This document shows positions 44,671 through 54,517 of a DNA stretch of 64,000 bases, in pieces. The stretch's first letter is position 1. Each line of letters opens with the position of its first letter. The position numbers and the translations under genes are program-made. The DNA comes from Thermodesulfomicrobium sp. WS (GTDB lineage: Bacteria; Desulfobacterota; Desulfovibrionia; Desulfovibrionales; Desulfomicrobiaceae): contig NZ_AP027130.1 in assembly GCF_027925145.1 (NCBI RefSeq), positions 1,178,001 through 1,242,000 on the forward strand, in the 5' to 3' direction. Below the pieces are notes generated by a model. It did not search any database. It was not told the DNA's origin and was given only the letters and a program-made list of their open reading frames with translations.

Positions 44671-45704
44671 TCTTCGCCTCCGTCAAGACCGTAGATGGCA
44701 AGCAGGCGGGCTGTGCGCGTCGGCACGGAAAAGTCCCCGGCACGCCTTTGGGCCGCAGTCGCCAGCAGCAAGCGCTCGCTGGGGACATCCAAAAGCCGGC
44801 CCACGGCCTGGGCGATGGCCTCGGGGTCTTCAGGGGTGGTGAGGATGCCGTCGCGACCGTGGGTGAGGATTTCCGGCACTCCGCCCACAGCGGTGGCCAC
44901 AGGTGCGGCCCCGCAGGCCATGGCCTCCAAGAGGGCGTTGGGCTGGCTTTCCTGACGCGAGGCGAGCACGAAGATGCTGGTGGCAGAAAGCACGCGCAGC
45001 ACCTCCGCGTGGGCTACGGCGCCGTGAAAACAGGTGCGCTCCACGGCCGGCCCCAGGAGCGCCTCCCAACGGGAATCTGCGTGGGTCCCCACCACGTGCA
45101 CCGCGAAGTCGCGGCGCCGCCGGGCGAGGCTGGCCATGGCCCTGAGGAAAATGTCGAGTCCTTTGTAGGGCTTGGTGCCGCCCACGAAGGTCACCCACGG
45201 CGGGCTGGGGCGGGTGGCGGGGTTGGGGCAGCCCTCGGGCATGGCGATGGCGTTGGGGACCCTGTGGATCTTGCGTTGGGGGATCCACAGACGGCGCAGC
45301 ACCGTGGCTGCTGCCTCAGAGTTGCAGATGATGCCGTCGAGCTGCGGAAGGAAGAACAACGGAAAACTCCCTGGCACGAAGACCACCCCGCGGTTGAGAA
45401 ACAGCCGAAAGCGCGCGCCAAGCAATTTGGCGAAGAGAAAGGCTTTGTACACCCGGCTATGGAAACAATGCACCACATCGGGTTGGGTGTGGGCAAGAAT
45501 GCGGCGCGCTTGCAATAGGCCCAGACGAGGGCCTGACGGGATGCAGGCGACCGCGGCATCCAAGGTGCCGCCGAGTTTGCGGCCCGTGGGGGCGATGACC
45601 GTGACCGTATGTCCGCTTGCGGCCAGGGCATTGGCCGCCAGCGCCAGTTGGCGGTTGCCGCCGGAGAGTTTGTCGGAATTGGTGGCAAAAAGGATGGAAG
45701 GCAC
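44667..45704 (-). CDS. glycosyltransferase family 4 (second)
   Basis: A 345-residue GT-B enzyme: SILFATNSDKLSGGNRQLAL at the start, VTFVGGTKPYKGLDIFLRAM, and the donor motif VLASRQESQPNALLEAMACG. GTG at 45704 is chosen since GGAG lies six bases before it; the frame is open about 80 codons upstream but that part does not look like protein. Heads an operon with the deacetylase and msbA, suggesting LPS or other envelope glycan work. Confidence 0.85.
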   Translation of the reverse strand: MPSILFATNSDKLSGGNRQLALAANALAASGHTVTVIAPTGRKLGGTLDAAVACIPSGPRLGLLQARRILAHTQPDVVHCFHSRVYKAFLFAKLLGARFRLFLNRGVVFVPGSFPLFFLPQLDGIICNSEAAATVLRRLWIPQRKIHRVPNAIAMPEGCPNPATRPSPPWVTFVGGTKPYKGLDIFLRAMASLARRRRDFAVHVVGTHADSRWEALLGPAVERTCFHGAVAHAEVLRVLSATSIFVLASRQESQPNALLEAMACGAAPVATAVGGVPEILTHGRDGILTTPEDPEAIAQAVGRLLDVPSERLLLATAAQRRAGDFSVPTRTARLLAIYGLDGGEE

Positions 45705-46169
45705 GCAAGACTCCAGGGGAGGACATGGTGGGGGCTTGCGCCCCGGCACGGCTCGCATGGTCAAGGCCGGGCCCGAGGTCAAGGGGCAAGCACAGGACAG
45801 CGCAGCTTCCTTGGGCGAGTGCAGTGCAGGTTGAAGGGGAAAACGCATTTTTGCGACGACGATGCTCTGTCCTACCTTGGTGGAGTGAGCCAATAGGATC
45901 GCTTTTCGTGGGCGCGCGGTGCATCTGGGGGGATGGCGCAATCAACGGAAGCAGATGCGTTGCCTGCGCAGATCTCCGTATCCGTCTATGGTCAAGCCGC
46001 GAGTTGGTGCTTTACTCGCGGCAGACGTGCGTTTTTCGGGCTGCCTGGTTGCGCCTGCAGGCGGTATGGTGCAATGGTTTCCTCGACCATAGGGCCGTGC
46101 GCCGCCGCTCCTGCGGGCAGCGGGCGCAGTCCGCTGCGGAGAAAGACCTGTTTCGTGAAGGAGGAAACC
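45705..46169. other. 465-bp intergenic region ahead of transaldolase
   Basis: Divergent control region between the glycosyltransferase gene and tal, with no convincing gene. Two things stand out on the plus strand: a weak sigma-54-like match, TTGGTGC...TCGC (46004-46019) with GG and GC 12 bases apart, and a hairpin in the tal leader, GCAGCGG (46117-46123) with CCGCTGC (46131-46137). No tRNA, riboswitch or terminator is recognised. Confidence 0.4.
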
Positions 46170-47276
46170 ATGACCAAACTCCATGCCCTTGCGGCATTGG
46201 GCCAGTCCATCTGGTACGACAACATCCATCGCTCCCTTGTGGAGAGCAGCGGGCTTGCCGCTCTCATCGAGGCCGGGATCCGCGGGGTGACCTCCAACCC
46301 TTCCATCTTTGAAAAGGCCATCGTGGGCAGCACCGATTACGATGCCGCCATCAGGGCCTTGGCGGCTCGCGGCATGGGCGCAGCACAGATCGCCGAGACC
46401 TTGATGGTGGAGGACATCCAGCGCGCCGCGGACCTGCTGCGCCCGGTCTACGAAGAAAGCGCAGGCGACGACGGCTATGTGAGCCTCGAGGTGAGCCCCG
46501 CCCTTGCCCACGACACCCCGGGCACCATTGCCGAGGCCCTGCGGCTTTGGCGCGCCGTGGACCGGCCCAACCTGATGATCAAGGTCCCGGCAACGCCTGC
46601 GGGGATCGCCGCCATCACGGCCCTTATCCGCCAAGGGGTGAGCGTCAACGTGACCTTGATCTTCGGGCTTGGCGCCTACCGCGCCGTGGCCGAGGCCTAT
46701 ATCGCCGGGCTTGCGCAATGGCTTGCCGCCGGAGGGAGTGCCCGGCAGGTGGCCTCGGTGGCCTCGTTTTTTGTCAGCCGCATCGATTCCGCCGTGGACG
46801 CGCTCTTGGAGGTGCGTGGCGCCCGTCACCTGCAGGGGACCATCGCCATCGCCTGCGCCAAGGTGGCGTACCGCACGATGCAGGAGATCTTTTCCAGCCC
46901 GCGCTGGAGTACCTTGGAGCGTGAGGGCGCGCGGGCGCAGCGCCTGCTTTGGGCGAGCACGAGCACCAAGAACCCTGCCTACCCGGACACCCTGTACGTG
47001 GACGCCCTCATTGGCGGCCGCACGGTGAATACCCTGCCTCCGGCCACCCTGGAGGCCTTTTGGGATCACGGCACCGTCGCGCCCACGCTGTCCCAGGGCC
47101 TGGATGCGGCCTACGAGCAATTGGCGGCCTTGGCCGCATTGGGCATTGACCTGGAGGCCGTGGAAAAGCAGCTCCAGGAGGAAGGTGTGGCGGCGTTTGC
47201 CCGCTCCTTCGACGCCTTGCTGGCCAAAGTCGCGGCCAAGAGCGCCCAGCTCGCCCCTGGGGCGTGCGGCGCTTGA
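46170..47276 (+). CDS. tal: transaldolase
   Basis: A 368-residue enzyme of the pentose-phosphate pathway moving a dihydroxyacetone unit. GQSIWYDNIHRSL, GVTSNPSIFEKAI, LMIKVPATPAGIAAI with the Schiff-base lysine region, SVNVTLIFGLGAY and LLWASTSTKNPAYPD. It is the longer class seen with this start (about 360-370 residues) rather than the E. coli TalB length. The ATG at 46170 has GGAGG five bases upstream; the open frame upstream is the leader. Confidence 0.93.
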   Translation: MTKLHALAALGQSIWYDNIHRSLVESSGLAALIEAGIRGVTSNPSIFEKAIVGSTDYDAAIRALAARGMGAAQIAETLMVEDIQRAADLLRPVYEESAGDDGYVSLEVSPALAHDTPGTIAEALRLWRAVDRPNLMIKVPATPAGIAAITALIRQGVSVNVTLIFGLGAYRAVAEAYIAGLAQWLAAGGSARQVASVASFFVSRIDSAVDALLEVRGARHLQGTIAIACAKVAYRTMQEIFSSPRWSTLEREGARAQRLLWASTSTKNPAYPDTLYVDALIGGRTVNTLPPATLEAFWDHGTVAPTLSQGLDAAYEQLAALAALGIDLEAVEKQLQEEGVAAFARSFDALLAKVAAKSAQLAPGACGA

Positions 47277-47483
47277 GGGAATCAGGAGGTTTTGGGCTGG
47301 TTGCCGAGGGCGGGGCCAGCGCCGACGGGGCAATCCCCGCACGTTTTGGGGTTCACGGCAGCGCCGCCTGCGCGTCCTTCGGAGCATGGGCTGCAACGAA
47401 AACGAACGAATGGGTTGCAAGCAATCGGATGCTTGGGCAAGGAAAAGATGCGTGTCACCTTCAAACCGCTGGGGAGGAGCCAC

Positions 47484-49532
47484 ATGAAAAACCTCAAGCT
47501 CGGAGTCAAAATCGGTCTGGGTTTTGCCCTGGTTTTGGCCATCATGGCCACGCTCGGGGGGATCACCTTCTTTGGGGCGCGTCAGGTCGCGGACGGGGCG
47601 GATCACATGGCCAATGCGTATGTGCCTGAGGTGGGCATTGCCGCGGACGTGCAGGCCAACACCCAGTCCATGATGTACGCGTGGCGCGGGTATGCCTTTA
47701 CCAAGGAGAGGCGGTTTCTCGACCAGGGCCGCGCCGCCATCGAGGAATTGAAAAAGTCTCTGGCCGAGGCGGATGATTTGTCCGTCAAACGGCCGGACTT
47801 GGTGAAGCTCAAGGAGGCAATTGCCCCCCTCAAGGCCAAGGCCCATGAGTACTTCCAGTTGGCCGACGCCAGCGTGGCCGCCACCGAGGCCCAAGAGAGA
47901 GCCATGGCGCGGATGCAGGAACTCGCTGGAGAGTACATGCGCCAATGCTATGCCTTTTTGGAGAGTCAAAATCAGGCCATGGCGAAGGAAGTAGCTGAGG
48001 GTGCTTCGGCGGAGCGTCTGCGGGAGCGCTTGGATAAGGTTACCTGGATCAATGATCTCATCGACATGGGCAATGCCGTGATCCAAGCCACCTACCAAGG
48101 CCAGGTGGAACGCAAGCCTGAACGCATGGAACAGGCAATGTCCAATTTCGAGAAGATGGCGGCCACCGTGGACAAATTGCGGACCATCACCCGCCAGGAG
48201 GTCAACCTGAAGCAGCTTGCCTCCATCCAGCAGGCGGCCCTTGCCTACCGCGACGAGATGCGCGCCCTGCGTGCCGCCTGGGTGCAATTGGAAGATCTGA
48301 ACCGGCAGCGCACCGCCAAGGGAGAGGAAGTCCTGCAGGCAGCGGCGGCGCTCCTTGCCGCCGGGCGGCAGGGGATCGCGCACTTGGCACAGGGTTCCGT
48401 GGCACAGGCTTCGACCATGATCACCACGACTGGGGTCGGGCTTGCTGTGGGGCTTGTCCTCGCGGCGGCCATTGCCGTGTTGCTTACCCGGTCCATCACC
48501 GGACCGGTGAGCCAGGGCGTGGCCTTTGCCCGTAAGCTCGCGGAAGGGGATCTCACCGCTAGCGTGGACGTGGATCAGAAGGACGAGATCGGCACCCTCG
48601 CCCAGGCCCTGCGGGAGATGAGCGAGCGCTTGCGGGAGGTGGTCTCCCAGGTGCAGAGCGCGGCGGACAACGTGGCCTCGGGCTCGGAGGAATTGTCCGC
48701 TTCGGCGCAGCAGCTTTCTCAAGGCACGACCGAACAGGCGGCCTCCATCGAGGAAGTGAGCTCGAGCATGGAGCAGATGAGCGCCAATATCCGGCAAAAC
48801 GCGGACAATGCCTCGCAAACCGAGAAGATTGCCGTGCAGGCGGCCAAAGACGCCCAGTTTAGCGGTGAGGTGGTCTCCCAGGCCGTGGACGCCATGAAGA
48901 AGATTGCGGAGAAAATCTCCATCATCGAGGAGATCGCCCGGCAGACCAATCTCTTGGCCCTCAATGCGGCCATCGAGGCCGCTCGGGCAGGAGAGCACGG
49001 CAAAGGCTTTGCCGTGGTGGCCGCCGAGGTGCGCAAACTGGCCGAGCGCAGCGGGGCGGCAGCGGCGGAAATCAGCGAATTGTCCTCGTCCACCGTGGGC
49101 GTGGCGGATCAGGCAGGGCGGATGCTGGCCAAGCTCGTGCCGGATATCCAGCGCACCGCCGAGCTGGTGCAGGAGATTTCCGCCGCCAGCAAGGAGCAGA
49201 GCGCGGGCGTTGCCCAGATCACCACTGCCATCCAGCAACTGGATCAGGTCGTGCAGCAGAACGCCGCTGCCAGCGAAGAGATGGCCTCCACTTCGGAGGA
49301 GCTCTCCAGCCAGGCCGAACAGTTGCAGAGCACCATCGGCTTCTTCCATCTTGGCGGGGCTTCTCGGGTAAGCCGTCATGTTGCTCGTGTCGCTTCCAAG
49401 CGGCAGCCAGCCATCAAGGCGGCCCCATTGCCCGCCCCCAAGGCAGCCCCCAAGGCAGCCCCCAAGGCGGAAGGCGGCATTGCCTTGGACCTGGGCCGGG
49501 ACGCCGAGGACGATGAGTTTGAACGCTTCTAA
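47484..49532 (+). CDS. methyl-accepting chemotaxis protein
   Basis: A 682-residue transducer: membrane segment near residues 8-30 ([20 protein letters not shown]), a helical periplasmic domain of about 280 residues, second segment ([17 protein letters not shown]), HAMP, then the signalling domain with the tip [20 protein letters not shown]. The C-terminal tail has a 12-base tandem repeat (about 49436-49470) giving [10 protein letters not shown]. No NWETF-type ending. The start at 47484 has GGAGGAG upstream. It heads the chemotaxis run. Confidence 0.93.
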   Translation: MKNLKLGVKIGLGFALVLAIMATLGGITFFGARQVADGADHMANAYVPEVGIAADVQANTQSMMYAWRGYAFTKERRFLDQGRAAIEELKKSLAEADDLSVKRPDLVKLKEAIAPLKAKAHEYFQLADASVAATEAQERAMARMQELAGEYMRQCYAFLESQNQAMAKEVAEGASAERLRERLDKVTWINDLIDMGNAVIQATYQGQVERKPERMEQAMSNFEKMAATVDKLRTITRQEVNLKQLASIQQAALAYRDEMRALRAAWVQLEDLNRQRTAKGEEVLQAAAALLAAGRQGIAHLAQGSVAQASTMITTTGVGLAVGLVLAAAIAVLLTRSITGPVSQGVAFARKLAEGDLTASVDVDQKDEIGTLAQALREMSERLREVVSQVQSAADNVASGSEELSASAQQLSQGTTEQAASIEEVSSSMEQMSANIRQNADNASQTEKIAVQAAKDAQFSGEVVSQAVDAMKKIAEKISIIEEIARQTNLLALNAAIEAARAGEHGKGFAVVAAEVRKLAERSGAAAAEISELSSSTVGVADQAGRMLAKLVPDIQRTAELVQEISAASKEQSAGVAQITTAIQQLDQVVQQNAAASEEMASTSEELSSQAEQLQSTIGFFHLGGASRVSRHVARVASKRQPAIKAAPLPAPKAAPKAAPKAEGGIALDLGRDAEDDEFERF

Positions 49533-49548
49533 CCCGATGGAGCCGACC

Positions 49549-50028
49549 ATGAGCGAGAGTAGCGCCAAGCAATACCTGACCTTTACCTTGGGGGGAGAGA
49601 CCTTCGCCTTGGAGACGGAACGGGTGCGGGAAGTGATCGAGCTTGCCCCCATCACGCGCATCCCCCAGACTCCGGAGTTTTTGCGCGGGGTCATCAATCT
49701 GCGCGGGCATGCCGTGCCGGTGGTGGACTTGCGCCTGCAGTTCGCCTTGGCGGAGGTGCGGGACACGGTGAATACCTGTATCATCATCGTGGAGACGCAG
49801 ATGGATGGAGAGCGGATGGCCATGGGTGCCATCGTGGATTCGGTGCGGGAGGTGTTTGAAATGGACGATGCCGATATCAGCCCACCGCCGCGCATGGGCG
49901 CGAGCGTCAAATCCGAGTTCTTGCGCGGCATGGGCAAAAAGGACGACGCATTCATCATGATTCTCGATATCGACCGGGTCTTCTCTCCCGAGGAACTGGC
50001 GGTGGTGCAAGGGAGCGTTGGCGCGTGA
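49549..50028 (+). CDS. cheW: chemotaxis coupling protein
   Basis: A 159-residue CheW, coupling receptors to CheA. YLTFTLGGETFALETERVRE, ITRIPQTPEFLRGVINLRGH, and AVPVVDLR are typical. ATG 49549 is chosen for the GGAG six bases upstream; ATG 49537 is also possible. Its stop overlaps the next gene as GTGA. Confidence 0.95.
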   Translation: MSESSAKQYLTFTLGGETFALETERVREVIELAPITRIPQTPEFLRGVINLRGHAVPVVDLRLQFALAEVRDTVNTCIIIVETQMDGERMAMGAIVDSVREVFEMDDADISPPPRMGASVKSEFLRGMGKKDDAFIMILDIDRVFSPEELAVVQGSVGA

Positions 50029-51758
50029 GCGAGATACCCCTTTCCCATGTCCCCAGTGTGGATGCCTTGGAGGCCGCTTTGCGCGCCCTGGCATCGCGGG
50101 CTGCTGCCCCGGTGCTGGAGCGGGAAGCGGCCTTCTTGGCCTTGGGGCAGGGGGTGTTTGGGCTGCATGCCCAGATGCGGGATTTGGCGGCGCGGGCTCA
50201 AGACTTGGCGGCGCGGCTGGGTGGGGTCGAGCTCACCGAAGTGGTGGGGGGGCTTGAAGCCGAGCTCGAGAGGCTTCGACAAACGGCCCAGACTGGCGAC
50301 AACGAAGGCGTGGCCCTCTTGCGCGAGGCGGCCGTGGCCCTGGAGGGCCTGCGCCGGAAGACGGCGCCGCTCATGCGGTTGGTGAAGACCCTCACCATGT
50401 TGGGGATTGCCGTGAAGATCGAAAGCGCCCGCATGGGTGAGGAAGGCCGTGGTTTTGCCGCCTTGGCCGGAGACGTGGAGTCCCTTGCCCGCCGCATTCC
50501 CGAACATGCCGCCAGCATCACCTCCGAGACCACGGCCATGGCCGCAGAACTCACCCAACAGACCCGCTTGGCGGAGATCCGTTTGGTCCAAGAACATACC
50601 CTGGTGGCCACGGTGCTGGAGCGCTTGAGCGCGGAGATTGTGCTTTTGCGCACGCTTGTCACCCGCATTGGGGAACTGGGGACCACCATCCCGCGCTCGG
50701 CCGAGGCGGCATCCTCCCACATGAACGCCCTGGTGGCTTCGGTACAATTCCACGACATGGCCCGTCAGCGCCTCATGCATGTGGACCAGGCCCTGACCCA
50801 GGCGTGCGCGGCGGCTGATGCCCTCGAACAGACCGCCGCCGAAGACGTGTGGGGCATTGCCGCCTTCATGGTGGAGGTGGCGCGCCTGCAGGCGCGCCAG
50901 GTGGATGCCTGCGCCAAGGATTTCGCCCAGGCCCTGGCGGAATTTGCCCAGCACACCCAAGCCCTGGGACAGGAGGCCTTCGCGCTCGCCCAAGCCGCGG
51001 CAGCGTGCTTTGGCGGTGCGCAGGGTTCGGTGCTGGACGGCGTGCAGCGGGAAATGGCGACCCTGGAGCACCATGTGGCCCAGGCCGCGGACCAAGAGGC
51101 GGCTTTGGCCGCAGAGTTGCGTCAGGCCCAGCAGCGGTTGGCGGGGTTGGAACAATGGGTGGAAGGCATCGAAGATATCGGTGCCGAGATCGAGATCGTG
51201 GCCCTCAATGCCAGCATCCGGGCGGCGCGCACGGGGAGCACGGGCCGGTGCCTTGGGGTCATCGCCTCGGCCATTCAGGAGATGTCGGTGGAGACCCGCG
51301 GTCATACCCGCGCCTTGGGCAGGGCCTTGGAAGAGATCGTTGCCGTGGCCGCCCGCCTGCGCACCCGCGAGCATGCCACAGGCATGGTGGCAGGTGTGCA
51401 GCGGTTTTCGGAACTGGTGCAGCGCATGGCTGCCGTGGCCGCTGCCACCGACGCCGAGCTTGCGGCCATGGCGGCCCTTGCCACGAAGGTGCAGGACTTG
51501 AGCAAGGCGCTCCAAACCCTGGTGCAGGAGCAGCATGCCGCAGTGGCGGAGATGGAAGCCCTGGTGGGCGACCTGGAAGCGGCCGTGGCGCCGTGGGAAG
51601 TCCATGCCCAAGCCCTCGCCAAGGCTCACCAGCCCGAGGCCCTGGCTGCCCTTGTGCACCGCTACACCATGGAGAGCGAGCGTATGGTGCACCACGGGGC
51701 CCATGGCGATGTGGAAGACGGCCTTGGCGATGACGCCGACAATATCGAGCTTTTTTGA
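50025..51758 (+). CDS. soluble MCP-like protein with two degenerate signalling tips
   Basis: A 577-residue all-helical protein with no membrane segment. Two regions each resemble the MCP hairpin tip: AVKIESARMGEEGRGFAALA near residue 126 and EIEIVALNASIRAARTGSTG near residue 388, each followed by a helix like the MCP return arm. The linking part is helical and HAMP or sensor modules are not evident. It ends DDADNIELF, an acidic tail. GTG start at 50025, coupled to cheW. It may act as a scaffold or methylated regulator; the role is unknown. Confidence 0.75.
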   Translation: MSEIPLSHVPSVDALEAALRALASRAAAPVLEREAAFLALGQGVFGLHAQMRDLAARAQDLAARLGGVELTEVVGGLEAELERLRQTAQTGDNEGVALLREAAVALEGLRRKTAPLMRLVKTLTMLGIAVKIESARMGEEGRGFAALAGDVESLARRIPEHAASITSETTAMAAELTQQTRLAEIRLVQEHTLVATVLERLSAEIVLLRTLVTRIGELGTTIPRSAEAASSHMNALVASVQFHDMARQRLMHVDQALTQACAAADALEQTAAEDVWGIAAFMVEVARLQARQVDACAKDFAQALAEFAQHTQALGQEAFALAQAAAACFGGAQGSVLDGVQREMATLEHHVAQAADQEAALAAELRQAQQRLAGLEQWVEGIEDIGAEIEIVALNASIRAARTGSTGRCLGVIASAIQEMSVETRGHTRALGRALEEIVAVAARLRTREHATGMVAGVQRFSELVQRMAAVAAATDAELAAMAALATKVQDLSKALQTLVQEQHAAVAEMEALVGDLEAAVAPWEVHAQALAKAHQPEALAALVHRYTMESERMVHHGAHGDVEDGLGDDADNIELF

Positions 51759-51777
51759 AACATTGAGGAGGACCGAG

Positions 51778-52089
51778 ATGTTCCATGCCCATCTGGACCC
51801 GCACTGTGCGACCCTCACCCTGCACGGTGACCTTGGCATCGAGCATGCCCAGGAGATCCAGCAGCACCTGCTGGCCGCCCTGCCCAAGGCGGGGACCCTG
51901 ACCCTTCACCTGGCGGCCGACCGCGTGGACTCCAGCTTTGTGCAGCTTTTGATCGCCTTGCAGCGGGAGGCGGCCGCCCGGGACATCGGCCTGAAGGTGT
52001 ATGATGCTGGGGGCATGGTGGCGGCGTGGTGCCAGCGTTTGGGGGCTGGGAGCTTGTGGAAGAACCTTGGCGCGGAGGTGGCGGGATGA
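51778..52089 (+). CDS. STAS-domain protein
   Basis: A 103-residue protein with STAS-like order: ATLTLHGDLGIEHAQEIQQH, TLTLHLAADRVDSSFVQLLI, then RDIGLKVYDAGGMVAAWCQR. The Ser in VDSSFVQLL is at the position phosphorylated in SpoIIAA-type antagonists. STAS proteins within chemotaxis clusters are usually partners of kinases or phosphatases. A strong GAGGAG site supports the start at 51778; the stop overlaps cheY as ATGA. Confidence 0.8.
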   Translation: MFHAHLDPHCATLTLHGDLGIEHAQEIQQHLLAALPKAGTLTLHLAADRVDSSFVQLLIALQREAAARDIGLKVYDAGGMVAAWCQRLGAGSLWKNLGAEVAG

Positions 52090-52445
52090 AACGGATCCTG
52101 ACGGTGGACGATTCTTCCAGTGTGCGCCAGATGGTGCGGCTGACCTTGGAGGATGCCGGATTCGAGGTGGTGGAGGCCGTGGACGGCAAGGATGCCTTGG
52201 GTAAGCTCAACCCGGCGCCGGATTTGGTCATCACCGACCTCAATATGCCCAACCTGGATGGCATTGGTCTGATCCGCGCCCTGCGCGCCGAGGCCGCCAC
52301 CCGCTTTACCCCCATCCTCATGCTCACCACCGAATCCCAGGAGGCCAAGAAGCAGGAAGGCAAGGCCGCTGGGGCGACGGGATGGATCGTCAAGCCCTTC
52401 AAACCGGATCAGCTGGTGGCGGTTGTGCGCAAAGTGCTGCGTTAG
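52086..52445 (+). CDS. cheY: CheY-type response regulator
   Basis: A 119-residue receiver: acidic pocket LTVDDSS, phosphoacceptor in LVITDLNMPNLDG, Thr in MLTTESQ, Lys in GWIVKPFKP. It is a stand-alone receiver between the STAS gene and cheA, so probably the CheA output to the motor. Starts within the previous gene as ATGA. Confidence 0.93.
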   Translation: MKRILTVDDSSSVRQMVRLTLEDAGFEVVEAVDGKDALGKLNPAPDLVITDLNMPNLDGIGLIRALRAEAATRFTPILMLTTESQEAKKQEGKAAGATGWIVKPFKPDQLVAVVRKVLR

Positions 52446-52453
52446 GAGGGACC

Positions 52454-54517
52454 ATGTCTATGGATCAGAGAGCCGCCCTGCACCGTCAGGCCTTTGTGGA
52501 CGAGGCCGTGGATCTGCTGGCTGAGTGGGAGACATGCATGCTCGCCCTGGAGCAGAGCCCGGATGCGCAGACCGTGGACCGGCTGTTCCGTGCCGTGCAT
52601 ACCCTGAAGGGCGCGGGCGGCATGTTCGGCTTCGAGGATTTGGCCGCCTTTCTCCACCACGCCGAGACCCTGCTCGACCGAGTGCGGGCAGGGGAGGTAG
52701 CCGTCAGTCGGCCTTTGGTGGACCTGTTTCTCGCGTGCCGCGACCATGCCGCAGCCATCCTCGATGGACGGGGGGATGCGGGCGTTACCCAGGGGCTGGT
52801 GGATCAGCTGGCCGCATGGGGTGCTCCCGGGCAGTCTCTGCCCGGTCCTGCCCAGCGTTCTTCCGGTGCAGCGCCCAGCGCGGCGGCGCCGACGCCTGCC
52901 GAGGAGCAGCCCCGGCTGTGGCGCATCCGCTTTCGCCCCCAGGAAAATATCTTTCGCACCGGCCTGGATCCGGCGAGTTTGGTGGAGGAGCTCATGGGGC
53001 TGGGAAGCGCTCAGGTGGTGCTGCTTGGCGATGCCGTGCCCCCATTGAGCGCCCTGGACCCCGAGTCCTGCGCCCTGGCGTGGGAGGTCCTGCTCACCAC
53101 CACCGCTGCCGAGCCCACCATCCGTGATGTGTTCATCTTTGTGGAGGGCGATGCCGAAGTGCGGGTGGAGCCGGTGCCCGTGGAAGACGCCCCCCCTCGG
53201 TTGGGCGAGCTCCTTGCCCGGCGGGGAGATGCCGCCCCGGAGGCCATCGAGGCGGCCCTGGCCCATCGCAAGCCCGTGGGCGAGGTCCTGGTGGAAGCCG
53301 GTGTGGTGGCCCCGGCCCAGGTGGAAGCGGCCCTCGCCGAGCAGCGCAGCATCAAGCAGTTGAAAGACGCCTCAGCAGCGGCCGAGGCCGCCACGGTGCG
53401 GGTCCCGGCCGCCAAGCTGGACGCGCTGGTGGACCTGGTAGGGGAGTTGGTGACCGCCCAGGCGCGGCTCAGCCAAGTGGCCATGGAGCAGGGCAGCGGG
53501 GCCTTGTCCGCGGTGGCGGAGGAGATGGAGCGCCTCACCGACGCCTTGCGCGATACGTCATTGAGCCTGCGCATGCTTCCCATCGGCTCGACCTTCGCCC
53601 GTTTCCGCCGTCTGGTGCGGGACTTGTCCACAGAACTTGGCAAGGACATCGCGCTCGTCACCGTGGGCGAAGACACCGAACTCGACAAGACCATGCTCGA
53701 GCGCCTGGGGGACCCCCTGGTGCATCTTTTGCGCAACAGCGTGGATCACGGCATCGAGCCCCCCCATGAGCGTCAACGCCAGGGCAAACCTGCTCAAGGC
53801 ACCATCCGCCTGGTGGCCGAACATGCCGGTGGCGAGGTGGTTTTGACCATCGAGGATGACGGCCGCGGCATCGATGTGGAGCGGGTTCGGGCCAAGGCCC
53901 TGGAAAAGGGGATTATTTCTGCGGACGTGACGCTCAGTCACGAGGAATGCCTCCAGCTCATCTTTGCCCCGGGGCTCTCCACGGCCCAAAAAGTGTCCAA
54001 CGTTTCCGGCCGCGGGGTGGGCATGGACGTGGTCAAGCGCAATATCGAGGCCCTGCGCGGCCGTATTTCCATTGCCAGCACCCTGGGGCAGGGCACCACC
54101 ATCACCATCCGTCTGCCGCTCACCCTGGCCATTATCGATGGCCTGTTGGTGCGGGTGCAGGACGCCTTCTTCGTGCTTCCCCTGGCCGCTGTGGAGGAAT
54201 GCGTGGAGCTCACCGCCGAGGCCAAGGCCGCCTCGTCGGCGCGGCTCATCGCCTTGCGTGGGGACTTGGTGCCGTATGTGGAGGTGCGCCAGGTGTTCGG
54301 TGTGCCGGGCACACCGCCTCCCATCGAGCAGGCGGTCATCGTCCGGGTCTTGGATCGGCTGGTGGGCGTGGTGGTGGACGCCGTGGTGGGTGAGCATCAG
54401 ACGGTCATCAAGAGTCTGGGCCGGGTCTTCCAGCACGTGCGCGGGGTTTCCGGGGCCACGATCCTTGGTGACGGCACCATTGCCCTCATCGTGGACCTTG
54501 CTGCCTTGGTGCTATGA
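52454..54517 (+). CDS. cheA: chemotaxis histidine kinase CheA with a GspE-N/MshEN-like insert
   Basis: A 687-residue kinase. Hpt with His49 (FRAVHTLKGAGGMFGF), a domain RIRFRPQENIFRTGLDPASL near residue 157, then an insert at about residues 250-300 with tandem motifs RLGELLARRGDAAPEAIEAA and PVGEVLVEAGVVAPAQVEAA resembling T2SS ATPase N-terminal (GspE-N/MshEN) repeats; then dimerisation helix, HATPase with HLLRNSVDHGIEPPHE and GRGVGMDVVKRN, and a CheW-like end. AGGAGGG precedes the start. The insert is an unusual addition to standard CheA. Overlaps cheR as ATGA. Confidence 0.93.
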   Translation: MSMDQRAALHRQAFVDEAVDLLAEWETCMLALEQSPDAQTVDRLFRAVHTLKGAGGMFGFEDLAAFLHHAETLLDRVRAGEVAVSRPLVDLFLACRDHAAAILDGRGDAGVTQGLVDQLAAWGAPGQSLPGPAQRSSGAAPSAAAPTPAEEQPRLWRIRFRPQENIFRTGLDPASLVEELMGLGSAQVVLLGDAVPPLSALDPESCALAWEVLLTTTAAEPTIRDVFIFVEGDAEVRVEPVPVEDAPPRLGELLARRGDAAPEAIEAALAHRKPVGEVLVEAGVVAPAQVEAALAEQRSIKQLKDASAAAEAATVRVPAAKLDALVDLVGELVTAQARLSQVAMEQGSGALSAVAEEMERLTDALRDTSLSLRMLPIGSTFARFRRLVRDLSTELGKDIALVTVGEDTELDKTMLERLGDPLVHLLRNSVDHGIEPPHERQRQGKPAQGTIRLVAEHAGGEVVLTIEDDGRGIDVERVRAKALEKGIISADVTLSHEECLQLIFAPGLSTAQKVSNVSGRGVGMDVVKRNIEALRGRISIASTLGQGTTITIRLPLTLAIIDGLLVRVQDAFFVLPLAAVEECVELTAEAKAASSARLIALRGDLVPYVEVRQVFGVPGTPPPIEQAVIVRVLDRLVGVVVDAVVGEHQTVIKSLGRVFQHVRGVSGATILGDGTIALIVDLAALVL

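Noticed and set aside
47277-47483. c-di-GMP riboswitch or terminator between tal and the MCP gene
   Set aside because: A small CGGGG/CCCCG hairpin (47326-47339) is present, but no GEMM core or T-run good enough to call.
45942-51887. A 1981-codon open frame on the minus strand opposite tal and the chemotaxis genes
   Set aside because: It lies antisense to clearly real proteins (transaldolase, MCP, CheW), has low-complexity residue use, and is explained by third-position GC bias that removes stops on the opposite strand.
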